DNA of 64,000 nucleotides from Krasilnikovia cinnamomea. GTDB taxonomy: Bacteria > Actinomycetota > Actinomycetes > Mycobacteriales > Micromonosporaceae. The notes beneath the pieces are model-generated. The model was not told the DNA's origin. It made no database searches and was given only the letters and a program-made list of their open reading frames with translations. Made by a program: the position numbers and the translations under genes. Location of the stretch: assembly GCF_004217545.1 (NCBI RefSeq), contig NZ_SHKY01000001.1, forward strand, positions 4,030,001 to 4,094,000, given 5' to 3'. Below, piece after piece: positions 63,006 to 64,000 of this stretch (positions within the stretch are counted from its first letter, which is position 1; each line of letters starts with the position of its first letter).

Positions 63006-64000
63006 TTCGTGCCTCCCAGGCGCCAGTGGGGATCGTCGCGGTGTCTCCGGTGCTCCCCGACCGCGCCGTCCGGGCCGTGCACGAGCACCCGGACGGCGCG
63101 AGGCGGGGGCGTGTGCTCGCCGTCGCGGTCGGCGCGCAGCACGCCGTCGCGGTAGGCGAACACGGTGGTCGCGCTCGCCCCGGAGCGGTGTGCGGTGGTG
63201 TGCCCGTCGTCCTCGTAGAGGCGGCCTCCGGCACGGCCGTGCTCGTCCGGGTGGACCGAGACTGTCAGCGGGTCGAGCGGGCGCTGGCCGGTCCACAGCA
63301 GCTCCGGGCCGGTCGGCAGCACCGCACCGCCGCGCACGTACACCGGCGGGTCGCCGTCCAGTGGCGCGGCGGCCGGCACCCGACCCGGTCCGCGACGAGC
63401 GGCCCCGCCGGCCAGCGGGTACCACAGCCCGGCGGGCAGGTAGACGCTGCGCCCCTCACGGCCCGGACGCAGCACCGGCGCGACGAGCAGGTCCTCCCCC
63501 AGCATCGCCTGGTCGTCGCAGAGCCGGGCCTGCCGGTCGGCGCCGTGGTGGTAGAGCAGCGGCCGCAGCACCGGCGCCCCGGTGCGGGCCGATTCCTCGA
63601 AGACCGTGTAGAGGTAGGGCAGCAGCCGGTACCGCAGCGCCATCGCGCGCCGGCAGACCGCCTCGATGTTGGGACCCCACGTCCACGGCTCCTGTTCGGC
63701 GCACTCCTTCGACCCGTTGCTGCGGGCCAGCGGGTAGAAGGCGCCCAGCTGGTACCAGCGAGCGAGCAGTTCCGGGCCGCAGTCGGCGAAGAAGCCGCCG
63801 ATGTCCGCGCCGGCGAACGACACCCCGGACAGTCCGAGGTTCAGCAGCTGCGGCAGGGACATCGCCAGGTGCTCCCAGTAGCTGGCGTTGTCGCCGGTCC
63901 ACACCGCGGCGAGCCGCTGCACCCCGGTGAAGCCGGCCCGGGTCAGCACCAGGGTCCGCTCGTCCGGGAAGGCCCTCGCGAGCGCGTGGGCGCTGGCGGT
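63002..64000 (-). CDS. Glycoside hydrolase family 31 alpha-glucosidase, 5' part outside window
   Basis: At least 332 aa; the frame is open through the right edge, so the N-terminus and the catalytic nucleophile are not visible. RTLVLTRAGFTGVQR is followed by WTGDNASYWEHL, where GDN carries the general acid Asp. FAGADIGGF and ARWYQLGAFYPL are GH31 landmarks; the C-terminal beta domain is present. Same operon as the GH65 gene (ATGA overlap). Confidence 0.88.
   Translation of the reverse strand, partial: TASAHALARAFPDERTLVLTRAGFTGVQRLAAVWTGDNASYWEHLAMSLPQLLNLGLSGVSFAGADIGGFFADCGPELLARWYQLGAFYPLARSNGSKECAEQEPWTWGPNIEAVCRRAMALRYRLLPYLYTVFEESARTGAPVLRPLLYHHGADRQARLCDDQAMLGEDLLVAPVLRPGREGRSVYLPAGLWYPLAGGAARRGPGRVPAAAPLDGDPPVYVRGGAVLPTGPELLWTGQRPLDPLTVSVHPDEHGRAGGRLYEDDGHTTAHRSGASATTVFAYRDGVLRADRDGEHTPPPRAVRVLVHGPDGAVGEHRRHRDDPHWRLGGTK

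Overview
The window is very GC-rich (about 72%) chromosomal DNA with dense, strongly biased codon use and many GTG starts. It reads as core chromosome of a high-GC actinobacterium, most likely a filamentous one of the Micromonosporaceae type. This is inferred from gene content: a FasR-like/DUF3107/RhlE-like/MoeZ/DUF3152 block, a Ser/Thr kinase with an extracellular cellulose-binding-like domain, and a second, partial nuo cluster. I see no rRNA, tRNA, IS element, prophage or CRISPR array.

Left part (1-23000): an Smr-domain protein and a membrane M28 peptidase come first. A tightly overlapping run (2788-8022) follows: zinc-ribbon protein, receiver-PP2C phosphatase, CHASE3 histidine kinase, Rcp1-like receiver, inositol-phosphatase-like protein and SDR. 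Next are cell-wall or surface genes (LAS-peptidase-like coiled-coil protein, spermidine-synthase-like membrane protein, CBM2-bearing kinase), a TPR protein and a visibly lower-GC patch (about 14100-15120) with a small secreted protein. A GDPD phosphodiesterase, an SDR, a RecQ helicase with a phosphoribosyltransferase-like tail and an NlpC/P60 hydrolase come next, then a copper set (CsoR with operator, CopZ, a membrane-anchored HxHP protein) and a methyltransferase.

Middle (23000-42300): an AAA ATPase with a nuclease-like tail sits behind a triple GTTATG operator. The block DEAD-box helicase / DUF3107 / TetR (minus strand) versus unknown protein / hydrolase / giant DUF3152 protein / MoeZ (plus strand) resembles Mycobacterium tuberculosis Rv3203-Rv3211 as I remember it. 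Then come a QW-repeat toroid protein, an intergenic repeat cluster, a divergent MarR/SDR pair, proBA, an alkyltransferase-like protein and a gamma-glutamyltransferase.

Right part (42300-64000): a partial complex I cluster (nuoB, C, H, I, J, K, L, M, N; no A, D, E, F or G) is interrupted by a DUF2252 gene and an antisense Uma2 gene. It is followed by htpX, an MFS transporter, a methyltransferase, a DUF1707 protein, GNAT and MOSC proteins, an emfourin-like inhibitor with its protealysin-like M4 peptidase, an Imm45-like orphan immunity gene, and a GH65-GH31 glycosidase pair that runs off the right edge.

A recurrent signal across the window is a TAnnnT hexamer 6-7 nt before the start codon, the signature of leaderless transcription. 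It was used, with Shine-Dalgarno positions and terminators, to choose starts.
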